Assembly (NCBI GenBank): GCA_037176725.1
Contig: JAZBRS010000020.1
Location: 103,698,501-103,762,500, forward strand
Direction of reading: 5' to 3'
Length of the DNA stretch: 64,000 bases
Source: Posidonia oceanica
Lineage: Eukaryota > Streptophyta > Magnoliopsida > Alismatales > Posidoniaceae
Shown here: positions 22,492 through 34,717 of the stretch, one piece after another
Layout of the letters: each line of letters begins with the position of its first letter
How positions within the stretch are numbered: position 1 is the first letter of the stretch
Program-made: the position numbers and the translations under genes
The notes under the pieces: model-generated
Database searches by the model: none
The model's input: the letters and a program-made list of their open reading frames with translations, nothing else
What the model was told of the DNA's origin: nothing

Positions 22492-25400
22492 TGTTCACAC
22501 CCCATTTCGACAGGCTGGATCGATTGGAACCCTCTGGTGGCTGCTGAACCCAAGTCTAGACCCAAACCCACGCCTTTCTCTCCTTCTTTCCCCTCAAAAC
22601 AAGCCCAAACTCAACCTAGGATTACCCCCCTTTCCCGAACCTGAAAACTAACCAAAATCCACAGGAAAACACACCCTTGATGACTTAACAAACCTACCAA
22701 AAAGCCCGCAAAAATTCAAATCAAAACCCCTCCCAAAAACCCTAGGAAACTTAGGCAAAGCAACCCTTTTTCTACACCTCAAAACTCCTCCAAAGCTTTC
22801 TTAAAACTAAACCAAAACCCTGGGACCAAAACTAAAAACCCTAGACCCCACACCCGCTAAGTTTCATCCCTTTCCAGGACCTCTAAGACCCCCTTTTGGC
22901 CAAATTATCCTTTTCTCTCCCCGGGATTATCATTTTCTCTCTCCTCTCTCTCTCTCCTGATTATCATCTCTCTTTTCATCCCCTTCTTGCCCTTTTTCCT
23001 GCCTGGCTGTGGGCCCTCTTTGTGCTTCTATCCCTTCTCTATCTTATTCCTATTTTTACTTTATTTTTAGCTTTTTCCCTGAATTTTAAAAAATCCTTTT
23101 TCCTCCAACTCATCTCTTTCCCTTTTATTTCTCCCTTTTCCATTTCCTTCCTCCTTCTCTTTTCCTTTTCTTTCTTTTGCTAAAATCCATAAAAAGCCCT
23201 TAAAATCTGTAAAACTCCAAAACATAAGAGAAACAAATCAGAACTCTAAGAAAAACAATTTAAAAATATTAAACAAACAATTAAAAACTTAAACCTAATT
23301 AAATCAAGCTAAAAAGAAAATCAAGCATGCAAACTAAAAAATGCAAAACAAACCAAAAGAAAATACCGTAAAATCAAGAAAAAAAACTAAAACAAAATCA
23401 AGACCCACCAAAGGTAAAAATCCCATCAAGATAATTAAAAGGCAAACCTTAAAAAAAAAAAGTAAAACAATTAAGAACACTAAGATAAACAATTAATGAA
23501 AGGAAAAGCCTAACCTAACAAACCTAAGAAAAAAACAACCTAAGGACATAATTAAAAAGAAAATGAAGGACACATTAAAAAGACTTAAAAAACACTTAAT
23601 CAAACAAAAGAAACCCAATTAAAAAACATCAAGAAAAATTAATAAATAAAAAATCACAAAACCTAATTCAAAAGACTTAAGAAAGAAAATCCTAAAAGAC
23701 TAAAACTAAAAGCCCATAACCCATCCTAATTAACCTAAAAATAAATCCTAAAAAATCCTAATTAACATCCTAAATGCTTAACAAGAAAAACACAATTTTA
23801 AAAACAATTTAAAAAAAAGGTTTAACAAACACTTAATCAAATGGAAAACGAATTAAAAAAACAAAAGAAACCCTAAAACCCTAATCAAGCCCAAAACCCC
23901 TTTAAACCACACTAATTAACCTAAAAACAGTCATTAAAAAATTTAATCAAGACCCTAACCTACAACACAATCACACTAATATTTTACTTATTTTTATTCT
24001 TTTTTCCTAATTTATTTCTCCCCTTTCTTCTCCTCCATTTCTCTTCCTCCTCTTATCCTTTTTTCTCTTTTTTTCTCTCTGCTGGGCCCGTCAGCCCGTT
24101 TCCTTTCTTTTTTCTTTTTTTCAAACCCGCGGCCCAGCCCACGGTCGAAGTCTTCTCCTTCCTCCTTCCCTCTGCACAGTACCGTCCTCTTCCACCCTCT
24201 GCAATCGCTCCTGCCACGGACAGCGTCGCAGCTTCTGCCATTGCCAGGCCTGCGCTCGCACGCCTTCTGCCCGGACCGGACCGGCGTCCGCCGCATCGCG
24301 TCCGTGCTCCTGCCACCGCCCACTCGGCATTCAATTGCCTCAGCCTTGCAGTCCTGCAAAACCAAGAAAGGAGGAGAGATCAAAAACCATAACCAGGAGG
24401 AGAGGAAGAAGGGGGGAGAAGTGAGAGAAGCATCCCCAGAAGAACCGAGACTCCTGTGTGCAATCCCAACCAGAGAGAGCAATCGGAGAGAGCAACCTGA
24501 GAGAGCAATTCCAGAGTGTTCTTCCCCACCGGAGCGACCTCCTTTCTTCCTCCGCTTCACCCTCCAATTCCAGAGAAGGAGGGCAGAGCTTGAGAGTCCT
24601 TGGCATCCCGGAGAGAGATCCCAATTCCAGAGCATTCCCACTCCTGGAACTTCTCGATTTCCTTCCTCTGAATTCAGAAAATTCTTCTCTTCTTTCTCCG
24701 GTAACCCAACACCATTCCAAGCCTTTGTTTCTCTCCCATTTAATCCCCCAAACTCACCCAGCAACCTAGCCATCTTCCTTCACCATTTCACTGCCTTTCC
24801 ACCACTGAATCGACCCCAGATCACCCGACAGTCCACCTGTAAACCCAACACTGATCCCTCCACAATTCTCTTCACTACAAGCCGCCTCTCCTCCTCAAAC
24901 CCTGTCCCGTTACTCGCCAAGAAACCACCTCCCTAAGCCACCCGACCTTCAGCCCTTTCCCTCACCACAGACTGCAAACTTCACCACAAACACCTGTGCT
25001 GCCTATTGTCCAGAAATCAGCCCAACCTCCTATCTCACTCCACGCTCTCCAGAACCGCAAGCCGATCATCCAGCTTCACTCCCCAGACCTCCAGCTACCT
25101 CCCGGAGGGTTTCACTCCACCGGACGAGCAGCAACAACCTCCCCCAACCTCCGGTCACTCTCCTGAACCCACAAAATTCTGGATCTTCTGCCGAGCTGCA
25201 GAACTTCGGTCCAACCGGTCGAGGAGCACCAGAAGCACCCCCTGAGAAGATCCCAACCTCCGCGAACACCCGACGACCACCGCTGCGACCGGACGAACGT
25301 CGCCGACCAGCTCCGGTACTGCTGAGGTCGGGGGCACGATTCAGACGCAGGGCCAGGTAATTCTTTACCTCCTCAGCTCTCTCTTCTTTCTCTGCTGCTT

Positions 25401-28284
25401 CCCTGCCCCTTAGAAGTAAGATTCCGGCCCTCCTGCTCCGTTGCTGTTCGCCGGTCAGACCGTCTTCTCCGGCGATGTCCTCCGGTCTTCACGACGCTCC
25501 ATCCAGCGGAACGCCATCCCGGTGACCCCCGGAGCTCCGCACAGACGTCAGGAGGCTCCTCCGGTCTTCAGAATGCAGCTTCGCTGCGTCGAACGGCCGG
25601 ACCGAGCTCCAGGCCTTCTGCAGAGCTCCGACGAGCACTCCGGCGCGTTCCAGGCCGCGTCGCCCCCCTCCGATCGTCGCCCTGCCTCCGTCAGCTCCAG
25701 GACCACCGCCTCTGCCGATCAGCGCGCCCTCAGCCCCCCTGTGCCGACAGTCACGAGCTCCGGCAGCCAGCTGCTACAGTGCTCGTCACCGTCGGCCGAC
25801 ACTGTGCATTTATTTTTTCGTTTGTATGGTTTTTAAGTGAATATTGCATGTTTAGCTTAAGTTTTCTTATTTTTGCGTTTCAGTCCTTCTGTCATTTAAT
25901 CTGCTTTGTTTTTTATTTAAAACCTTGCTAAATTGCTTTAAGTGTTTCTGTTTTTCTGAATTTACGCTCCAGTCCGTTTACTGTGCTTTCTAGTTATAAA
26001 CATTTATGCTTTAGCCCTTCTGTTTTCAATTATTGCATCCAGGTCCTGCAGTAGATCATTTAATTTAAATACAACAAGTTTACCATATCATATTGCATTC
26101 TGTATCCCTGTGTCTTACTGTTTTTTCATTTAGATCCCATGCACTGTAGCAACTTAGGTTCCATTTTTAATTTTTGCATACTGCATTGCATATTTTACCT
26201 TCTGATTTTCCATTTTTACATCTAGGTCCTTTCTAAATGCACAGTAGTCACTTTGCATGCATTTTAGCTTATTGCATTGCATTTTCAACCTTGCATTTTT
26301 TAAAAATCGCATATCAGTCCATGGTCTGTGATTTCAGAGCATATTTTTCTTATTAAATTGCATTTTTGACCCCCGCATGATTTAAAAATGACACATAGGT
26401 CCTTCACATCCCTTTAAAATCATGTCAAATGCCTGTTTTGCCCTTAATCTTGCATTTTAGCTCCCATGTTTGCAAAATTGCATGTAGGCCCTCCACTTGC
26501 ATTCCCAGACTCCCCAGAACCCTGTTTCCTGGAAAAATTGCATTTTAGCCCCTAATGTTTTCTAAATTGCATTCTAACTTGCCATTTGTTTTCAAAACCT
26601 CCCCGGATGCATACCCACCTTTAAAAATCGCTTTTTAACCCCAGTTCTTTGCCAAATTACCCTCAGACCCCTCCTGGCTTCAAAACCCCTGCCTGTAAGC
26701 CCCATCTTTTCCAAACTTTAGCATTTAAACCCCTGTTTTATTCTAAAATCCCTCCTGAGTCTTTTCTTGCATTTTGCATGCATTTGCACTCATATAGCCT
26801 TGCATCTAGCACCTTTTGCACACACTTGAGTCCCCTTAGCTCCCTTTCACCTGGGAGGACCTCTTTACACACCCCTAGGACCTCCTGAACACTTAGATCT
26901 GTTCTTCTCCCCTGTTCTGGCCCTCCCGTCTTGGAGCTGCGATATCTTCCAATCCGACCGTTGGATTTCTCCAAATAAGCTGCCAGAGTGACCCCGGCAG
27001 AGCACTCTTCAGCATGGACCAACCGGATTTCAGATCAGGCTTCGGGTGCCCAAGGTAAGTCCCCCTGAACTTCGGCAGCATTGTTTTGCATATCATTCGC
27101 ATCGCATGGTTTTTGCGCACTCTTTTTCGCTTTGTCTTGCACCGTTTTGCGTGCCGCTTCTTTGTCTTGCGCCATTTTGCGTGCCCTTTGGTTTTCTTGC
27201 CCTGTTTTGCGTGCAGTTCTGTTTTCTCGCACCGTTTTGCGTGCCCTTTGGTTTTCTTCCTCCGTTTTGCGCGTAGTTCAGTTTTCTCGCACCGTTTTGC
27301 ATGCCGCTTCTTTGTCTTGCACCGTTTTGCATGCCCTTTGGTTTTCTTGCTCCGTTTTGCGTACAGCTTCGTTTTCCTGCACCGTTTTGCGTGCCCTCTC
27401 GTTTTCTCGTCCCGTTTTGCGTGCCGTTTTGTTTTCTTGCTCTGTTTTGCACCCCTTTTCGTTTTCCTGCATTGTTTCGCGTTCTTGTTCCGTTTCTCGC
27501 ATCGTTCTGCGTGTCGACCTCGTTTCTTGCATCGTTTTGCGTTCTTGCTTCGTTTCTCGCACCGTTTCGCGTGTTTTGCGTGGTTTCCCCTTTTGCATGT
27601 CACCCGCATTGCCTGTTTTCCCCGCTGTTTTGTTTTATCACCAGCATTTGCATATAGGGCAGCGATGCTTACTGCCTGGAGTTCTCACGAGCCCGGTTCT
27701 GCCCTGTTCGGAACACAGACGGCGTTGCTGAGCGCTTAGACTGCACATTTACTTTCTTGCATTGCATTCCCTCACTTAGAGCACACCTTGAGCACTTAGA
27801 TAGGCATTCATTGGCACTTAGGCATTCAAAGTCTGCAATTCCCTACGTATGCGAGCGTAAGCCTAGAAAGACCGATTCTCGGGCGTGTCGGGGGTGCCTA
27901 ACACCTTCCCCGCACGTAACAGGAGTCCTTGCCCTCTCTCTTGGCCCGCAATGACCATATTGCTCTTATCCCAGGCACGAGTCACATCATTTGCATTCAT
28001 TTGCATCTTATTCCTTTTGCATTGCCTAGCATTGCGTCTTTTGCTCGGTTTTGCGTGATTATTCACTCATTTCCCCGGTTTTCCTTGTCTCCCGATTTAA
28101 TAGACTTGGTGGCGACTCCGATTTTGTCTTATCTTCTTCTTTTCTTTCCCTTTTTCTCTCTTTTAAATGTTTTCGAGTTAAGTTTTCCTTCTCGGACATA
28201 GCCGCTAATAGTGAGCCTGATTCTGATCGGTGCACGCGAGCTTTGGCAACGTGCAGGGACGATCCGAACACTGGGATTACTACA
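22492..28284 (+). mobile_element. Element A 3' LTR
   Basis: Second copy of 1655-7453; begins TGTTCACACC (one base different from the 5' copy) and ends ATTACTACA. It carries the same internal parts: A/C-rich stretch (about 23220-23990), 30-bp repeat (27117-27590) and U5 block (27851-27935). The target duplication ACGGT follows at 28285-28289, then B array sequence resumes. Confidence 0.97.
27117..27590 (+). repeat. 30-bp tandem repeat inside the A 3' LTR
   Basis: Copy of the array at 6285-6760, with the same unit order and a few base changes. It produces the same set of spurious long ORFs on both strands. Confidence 0.9.
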
Positions 28285-29405
28285 ACGGTTCTATCAACCG
28301 GAAGCGATAGTTTACAGTCCTATCAACCGGAGGCGATAGTTTACGGTCCTATCAACCAGAGAGTGCAGTTGTGAGTGATAGTTCTTGGATATCAGCCGTA
28401 AAATATGATTGTGTAGGATAGTTTACGGTCCTTTCAACCGGAGAGCGATAGTTTACGGGCCTATCAACCAGGAGCAATAGTTTACGGGCCTATCACCCGA
28501 GAGCGATAGTTTACGGTCCTATCAACCGGAGAGTGCAGTTGTGAGTGATAGTTACTGGATATCAGCCGTAAAACATGATTGTGCAGGATAGTTTACGGTC
28601 CTATCAACCGGAGAGCGATAGTTTACGGGCCTATCAATCGGGAGCGATAGTTTACGGGCCTATCAACCGAGAGCGATAGTTTACGGTCCTATCAACTGGA
28701 AGCACAATCCATGAGTGATAGTTACTGGTTATCAGCCGTATAACGCAAATGCCCGCGATAGTTTACGGTCATATCAACCGGAGAGCGATAGTTTACGGTC
28801 CTATCAACCGGAAGCCATAGTTTACGGGCCTATCAACCGGGAGCGATAGTTTACGGGCCTATCAACCGGAAAGGGCATTTGCGAGTGATAGTTACTGGAT
28901 ATCAGCCGTATAATATGATTGGCGCAGCGATAGTTTACAGTCCTATCAACCGGAAGCGATAGTTTACGGGCCTATCAACCGGGAGCGATAGTTTTCGAGC
29001 CTATCAACCAGGAGCGATAGTTTACGGTCCTATCAACCGGAAAGCGCAATCATGAGGGATAGTTACTGGTTATCAGCCGTATAATGCAATTGCAGGTGAT
29101 AGTTTTGGATATCAGCCAAAGATGAGTTTTGGATCATCAGCCAGAGAATGATAGTTTACGGTCCTATCAACCGGAAAGAGCAATTGCAAGGGATAGTTAC
29201 TGGATATCAGCCATATAACGTAATTGCAGGTGATAGTTTTGGATATCAGCCAAAGATGAGTTTTGGATCATCAGCCAGAGAATGATAGTTTACGGTCCTA
29301 TCAACTGGAAGCTGCAATTACGAGGTACAGTTACTGGATGTCAACCGTATAACACAACTACGGGATAGTTTTGGATATCAGCCAAAGATGATAGTTTACG
29401 GTCCT
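28285..29405 (-). repeat. Array (ii) of element B (hairpin modules)
   Basis: Plus-strand text shows runs of GATAGTTTACGGTCCTATC and related modules with ATCAACCGG linkers, the reverse complement of the modules in A. Towards 29100-29400 it also has the GATATCAGCC and GATGAGTTTTGGATCATCAG variants. It continues at 1608-1654 on the far side of element A. Confidence 0.92.
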
Positions 29406-29423
29406 ATCAACCGGAAAGAGAGG

Positions 29424-29476
29424 TGATTGATTGATTGATTGATAATTGATTGATTGATTGATTGGTTGAGAAAAGG

Positions 29477-29513
<37 letters not shown>

Positions 29514-29547
29514 GATTGATTGAGGATTGATTGATTGATCGATTGAA
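29424..29547 (-). repeat. (GATT)n microsatellite of element B
   Basis: Interrupted GATT/TTGA tract of roughly 120 bp, in the same relative place as the (AATC)n tract of A. Confidence 0.88.
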
Positions 29548-29548
29548 T

Positions 29549-29840
29549 GATAAGATATCGGACTTATCGGCCGGCAAATGAATAAAAGAAATAGAATGAT
29601 AAGATATCGGACTTATCGGCCGGCAAATGAATAGAATGATAAGATGTTGGACTTATCAGCCGGCAAATGAATAGAATGATAAGATATCGGACTTATCGGT
29701 CGGCAAATGAATAGAATGATAAGATATCGGACTTATCAGCCGGCAAATGAATGGAATGATAAGATATCAGACTTATCAGGCGGCAAAGAGAGGATGAAAG
29801 AATGATAAGATATCGGACTTATCGGCTGGCAAATGAATGA
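29549..29840 (-). repeat. Array (i) of element B: 20-nt core with 40-bp spacing
   Basis: The reverse complement of the A core starts at 29549, 29598, 29638, 29678, 29718, 29758 and 29804. Four consecutive intervals are exactly 40 bp. The spacer (CGGCAAATGAATAGAAT on the plus strand) differs from the spacers in A, while the core and its GCCGGC neighbour are kept. Confidence 0.92.
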
Positions 29841-29909
29841 GTTTCGCGAGAGCGAATCATCCCATGATACCAGGAATATCACGGGGGAAAGAGAGGGGGA
29901 ATGATACCA

Positions 29910-29955
29910 AGGGGCGATCAAAAGATGCCCCTGGTATCAGGATGATGCCAGGGGT
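29910..29955 (-). other. Overlapping hairpins of element B
   Basis: On the minus strand CCCCTGGCATCA pairs with TGATACCAGGGG with one mismatch around a TCC loop. The GGGG is then shared with a weaker second hairpin, GGGGCATC against GATCGCCCC (one bulge). This is the counterpart of 20426-20470 in A. Confidence 0.75.
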
Positions 29956-30329
29956 TGGCCAGTGCATCCTTGGCATCAAAAACAGAGGGTGAAGGCAAAA
30001 CTGACATGTTTGCCAGACGAGTAGTTTGGGATACCAGCCCGGTGAAGATCCGAATGACGGTGCTCAGCGGCTTTGCTTGCTTGAACGGCGTGGGTCAGCA
30101 CTCGGATTGGTTGAAGAGGACTTTCCTGCGGTGTTTGGCAGCAAGTCTGGCCAGGGGCCCTGCAGATATGATTGATATGATTATGCATGCACTTGAAGCA
30201 GGTTTGGAAGGCAAACAGGTGGCTCAGAACGCTCAAAACGCTTTTGTATTGATAGAACTTGATTACATGCCTATGACAGGCTAAGAGATACAGCATAAGA
30301 CAAAACAGGCAGACAGCTACATAGATGCT

Positions 30330-31532
30330 CTAGTCGGTCCGCACCTTCTTTGCCCTTCTCGAGTCAGGGAACTAGGGAGCGCCAGGAGGTATCTCACTGA
30401 TGGGCCAGAACACTTGTACCTCTGTCAGATATTCAGGAGTGCATCCCGAGCCTTGCGCAGATGCTAAGTCAGTAGATCGCACTCCATGCTGCATAAGATC
30501 AGCCAGCTTAGTTGTAGCAGATGTTGAGCCGAATGGATATGTCTGGAGAAGCCTTGGGGCAGTGCTGTCTATGAAGGCGCCCTACTGGAGGCCGAACTGC
30601 CGCATGACCCGGATGGGATGATACTCCACGCCTCCGGTGAATCCAGGCAGCACCACAAGTCGCGCATCGCGGGTGTCGAAGAATATAGTAAAAGGCTCAG
30701 CCGTAGATGAAATGATGCGCCATGTGACAGTGTCGTCCGTCAGCTCAAATAGTTTCTTGTATTCTTCTGGGACGCTCTTGATTTTTCTGGCATGGCCGCT
30801 GTTGCAATATGTCTCAATAGCATTGCCCCGGGGGCGTAGTATATTCAGTTCAAGATGTGCAGCCAGCCAGATCTGCACTAGCACTCCGCAGCCGTGGAAG
30901 TAGCGGCAGCAGTGAGAGATGCGGTCCAGCCTACAGTATGTCTCAGCTAAGACAACTGGTGCTAGGTCTATCTGCCTAGTCACCACAGCTAGTGCGATTT
31001 CAGCAATTTCTATCGCAACGGTCATCCGGCCATGAGTGAATATCAGCTCTCCAAGAAATCGGGTGACAAATCTCCGAAGCCACAGATCATCTTCGAGCTC
31101 AGCACGCTTGTCTATGATCTCGTCAAAGTAATGCAGGCGCAGCATGGGCGTAAGGCCACTGGTGCAGATCAGTCTTTGTTGGCACCGGTCAGTAGATAGC
31201 CCAGATAGCTTGCAGAGGACGGCTATGTACTTGTCACGCCTCATGAAGATGGGCGGTCCCATTAGCCGAAAGAAGCCACAGATGCGGCGCACCTCTTCCA
31301 GTGTTGGTGTCAGCTCTATCCTTCCGAAGCGGAAGACATGGTGCGCCGGCTTCCAGAATCTTGCGGCAGCGCACAGGAGGTGTCGGCTTACTTCGACATC
31401 AACCGCCTTCAGCAGTTTTGTTGGTATGCCCCAGAGGCACAGCTTCTCATAGTCTTCCTGGGTAAGCTTGCCAATCCAACCCCGTAAGGCTTCAGAACAG
31501 TGCACTGGGGTCTCAAGAGTAAGATAACCCAT
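30330..31532 (-). pseudogene. Element B extra sense ORF after pol (plant-mobile-domain/DUF7745-like)
   Basis: Homologue of the A ORF at 18694-20046, in the same place and sense orientation. A 316-residue open part runs from 31532 to 30582 (ARFWKPAHHVFRFGRIELTP; EIAEIALAVVTRQIDLAPVV; VEYHPIRVMRQFGLQ). After a stop at about 30582 the homologous C-terminus (GAFIDSTAPRLLQTYPFG) continues in frame to a stop at 30330-30332, with one more TAG inside. Upstream of 31532 similarity to A goes on for a few codons before a frame change. It is not a standard retrotransposon gene; function unknown. Confidence 0.75.
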
Positions 31533-31599
31533 GGCACAGGCCGCAGGGTGAAACAGACAGATGCTGCAGATTCTCCAAGGTACCTATTATCGATGCTGT

Positions 31600-32925
31600 A
31601 GATAGTCAGATTACTCAGGCATATAATCTCTAACTGAAAATAGAATCTGAAGCTGGTAAAGCAGTTCAATAGATATTTAGTAGCTAATATCAGAACAAAG
31701 TAGCTAAGCACACATAAGTAGGGGTAATTCTGTTGACGGGGGCGAGGACTGACAGGAGATCTGGACCAGTGCAGCTCGAGCGGCGTCAACGTGTGCTTGG
31801 CAAGAGTACTGTCTCAGAACCGAGGCAAGTTGCAGATTGGAATGATTGGAAAGAGGGAAAGATGATTGGGAGATGCAGGTATGCATGATGCAGGTTGATA
31901 TGCTTGGGATATGATTAGTATGCTATGCCTCCAGCATACGGGGTACTTTGGTGCCTGCTGCAGAGGAAGGGAGTGGTCCCTGATTCACTGGGTCCTACTT
32001 GGACTCTTAACTTGCTGGTGGCACTCCGGAATGGGTGTTGGCAGTATTCAGGCAGTGATGTGGTGAGGACAGGTTACCTGCCGAACTCTCAGAACCTACA
32101 CCTACTTTTTCTACTCTCTCTTTTTGTTTTCTCGCTCGTGGGTGTGCAGGCTTTCTCTACCCCTATCTAGGAGATGGTAAGTGTTTGGTTTTGAGGTGGG
32201 AGGTTGTGGGCCTTAGGCTTACACCCTTGGTTCCTTCTAAGGTACGGGGGGATAATATTGCCTACATTTTTGGGCTGATTTTTGTCCAACCCTTTTCTTT
32301 TTCTCTTTCTTTTTTCTTTGCTTATTTTTTTTCTTTTTTTTTTGCTTGTTTGACTTCTTTTTCTTCTTTTTTCAGGCTTTGCTATCCCCATTTTGGAGGC
32401 AAAAAGGAAGGGTGCTTAGGTTGTAATGGATGTGGCCTTTGGGTCTCCTCTGATATGAGCTGAAGGAGCAGGGTTAGACTGCACACCCCTATCTCTGGGG
32501 CCGGCTTCTGTCTTCGCCTTTTGTTTCTTTTGATATGCCCAAGCCTAGATGTCTATTCTCTCTTCTTTGAACTCACATCCTAGCATTTTTTCTCCCTCAG
32601 AAGTGTATGTCCTATGAGTTTGGGCAGGTCACCTGTCCTGATTGGTGGTGGCTCCCTTACTAGCTAAGACGTCTGAGTAGCGTCAGGTGAGGCAAGGTGG
32701 ACTCCTTCCAGAGCAGGCAAGCACTTCCGATTTTCATCACTGGGCAGAAAATGCAATACATGATTTGTGAGGATGACGATGATGATTTGAAAATAGATGA
32801 TGTTTGGAATGGACGAAATGCGATGGAAATGTAAGAGAAGGGTAGAAGAAGCATAAGCAAATGTATAGGGATAGAAATGTAGAAAGCAAGATAGAAGATG
32901 CGGGTAGGAATGAGAATGCAAGTGA
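31600..32925 (-). other. Element B spacer between IN and extra ORF
   Basis: No gene seen. Contains a sense-strand purine run (plus-strand T/C-rich at about 32270-32390) like that of A. The part near 32500-32700 is similar to the A sequence at 17690-17880. Confidence 0.7.
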
Positions 32926-34260
32926 TTAGATGGGGGAGAAGCATCTGCAACGGGGCTGCCCTGGGTATTGATAGTACTTCTTGAGGTAGCATAGGTTGAC
33001 GGGCTCAGACTGCTCAACCTGATCCATGTCCTCAAGAGTTACAGCGCCGCCCGAAAAGACTTGTTTGACCACGAAGGGGCCACGCCAGTTAGGTCGGAAT
33101 TTCCCTCGACCATCAGGCAAGTGAATGGCACGCAGAACAAGGTCCCCTGATCGGAAGCCTCTTGACTGAACCTTCTTCAAGTATGAACTGGCCATTCTCT
33201 TCTGGTAGCAGTGAGCATTATGCATAGCTTGCAGTCTATGCTCATCAATCAGATTCAGTTGGACGTAGCGGTCTTCAACCCATTCTGCTTCTTCCAACTC
33301 AGCTTCACGCAGGATCTGCAGCGATGGAATCTCTACCTCAATAGGCAACACCGCCTCCATGCCATACACTAGAGAATATGGGGTGGCACCCGTTGAAGTC
33401 CGGGCAGATGTCCTATACGCCCAGAGTGCGTAAGGAAGCTTGTCGTGCCGGTCCTTATGAGTTTTCGCCATCTTCTTCAAGATTTTAACCAGGTTTTTGT
33501 TGGCGGACTCTACTGCACCGTTCATCTACAGCCGATAAGGTGAGGATCTGTAGTGTTTGATACTGAAACTCTGCAGATAGTCTTCGATCCTCTTAGCAAT
33601 GAAATTTGTGCCATTATCAGATATGATCGCATGCGGGACCCCATACCGGGCTATGATATTGTTTCTGATAAACTTTTCTGTAGCCACGGCAGTTACTGTT
33701 TTGTAAGAAGTCGCTTCCACCCACTTGGTAAAGTAATCAATCGCTACCAGAATGTAACGATGACCATTGGAAGCTGCAGGGTGGATGGCGCCAATGACAT
33801 CAATCCCCCAGGTGGAGAAGGGCCACGGCGATGACATGCTATGCAATTCTTGTGGGGGCGCCCGAATGAAGTTGCCATGCACTTGGCAGTTGTGGCATCT
33901 GCGCACGAACCGGCAGTAGTCTGCTTCCATAGTTAGCCAAAAGTATCCTTGAAGCATTATCTTCTTGGCCAGGAGGACGCCGTTCATGTGCGAGCCGCAG
34001 GTCCCTGCATGCACTTGAAGCATCAGTGCATCAGCCTCTGATTTGTTCAAGCAACACAGGAGCATTTGATTGTATGATCTTCTGTACAACTGTCCCGCCC
34101 CTAATACATACTTTGACGCCAGACGCGTCAGAGTTCTTTTGTCTGCTGCTGAGGTACCGAGTGGAAAGCTGCCAGTCTCCAGGAAATCTTTTATATCTTG
34201 ATACCAGGGCTGCTCCTCTGCGGGATCTGCCTCTTCTATGTTCATACAGTGTGCAGGCTG
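32926..34260 (-). pseudogene. Element B integrase, broken
   Basis: Reads leftward. Zinc-binding part with HAGTCGSHMNG and RRCHNC; core with WGIDVIGAIHP, SDNGTNF and MNGAVESANK; then the GPF/Y module (FRPNWRGPFVVKQVFSGGAV) and CYLKKYYQ. A TAG at 33526-33528, directly before MNGAVES, breaks the core where A has Gln. A TAG near 34258 separates it from the RNase H part. Otherwise the three catalytic residues are intact. Confidence 0.92.
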
Positions 34261-34717
34261 CTATATGCGAGTAACAGATACATCCACTGTGCTGTCTTCA
34301 GGTATGCTAAGCCAGGACGCCAAGGTTGCCAACGCATCTGCATATGCATTCCTTGCTCGGTTCATGTATGTGAAGCGAATGCTTGCAAACTGTTCTATCA
34401 GCTTTAGCAGGTGTTCATGATATGGCAGTAGCTTTGGATCTTTTGTCCTCCACTCGCCATTGACTTGAGAGATCACCAGCATAGCATCGCCATGCACCAG
34501 CAGCTTCTGCACCTCATGCTCGAGGGCGACATTCAGTCCTAAGATGCATGCCTCATATTCTGCCTCGTTGTTGGTGCATCTGAAGGTCAGCTTCCTGGCG
34601 AAGGGAATCATCTGTCCCTGAGGTGTTGTCAGCACCGTGCCTATGCCTCGGCCTTTCTTGTTCACAGCACCATCAAAGTATAACTGCCATTGTTCGTTAT
34701 CTTAAGGGTCTTTCTCT
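34261..34717 (-). pseudogene. Element B archaeal-type RNase H
   Basis: Second RNase H domain of the Tat lineage: LYFDGAVNKKGRG with the first Asp intact (codon at 34672-34674), then NNEAEYEACILGLNVALE and NAYADALATLAS. A TAA just before the domain and a frameshift near 34720 cut it off from the RT part. Serves as the reference for the Asp-to-Val change in A. Confidence 0.9.

Larger units (their letters stand above)
1655..28284 (+). mobile_element. Element A: complete giant Ty3/gypsy (Tat/Ogre-type) LTR retrotransposon
   Basis: The element is 26,630 bp with two LTRs of 5,799 and 5,793 bp. Order: 5' LTR, tRNA-Arg primer site, 1.3-kb leader, gag, PR, long linker, RT, RNase H, archaeal-type RNase H, IN, spacer, extra sense ORF, repeat-rich 3' UTR, polypurine tract, 3' LTR. 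It is flanked by a perfect 5-bp duplication, ACGGT, at 1650-1654 and 28285-28289. The very long LTRs, the two RNase H domains and the post-pol ORF place it in the Tat/Ogre group (family knowledge). Gag-pol has nine premature stops and one frameshift, so A cannot make its own proteins. It is the youngest layer of the nest because nothing interrupts it and its LTRs are very similar. Confidence 0.96.
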
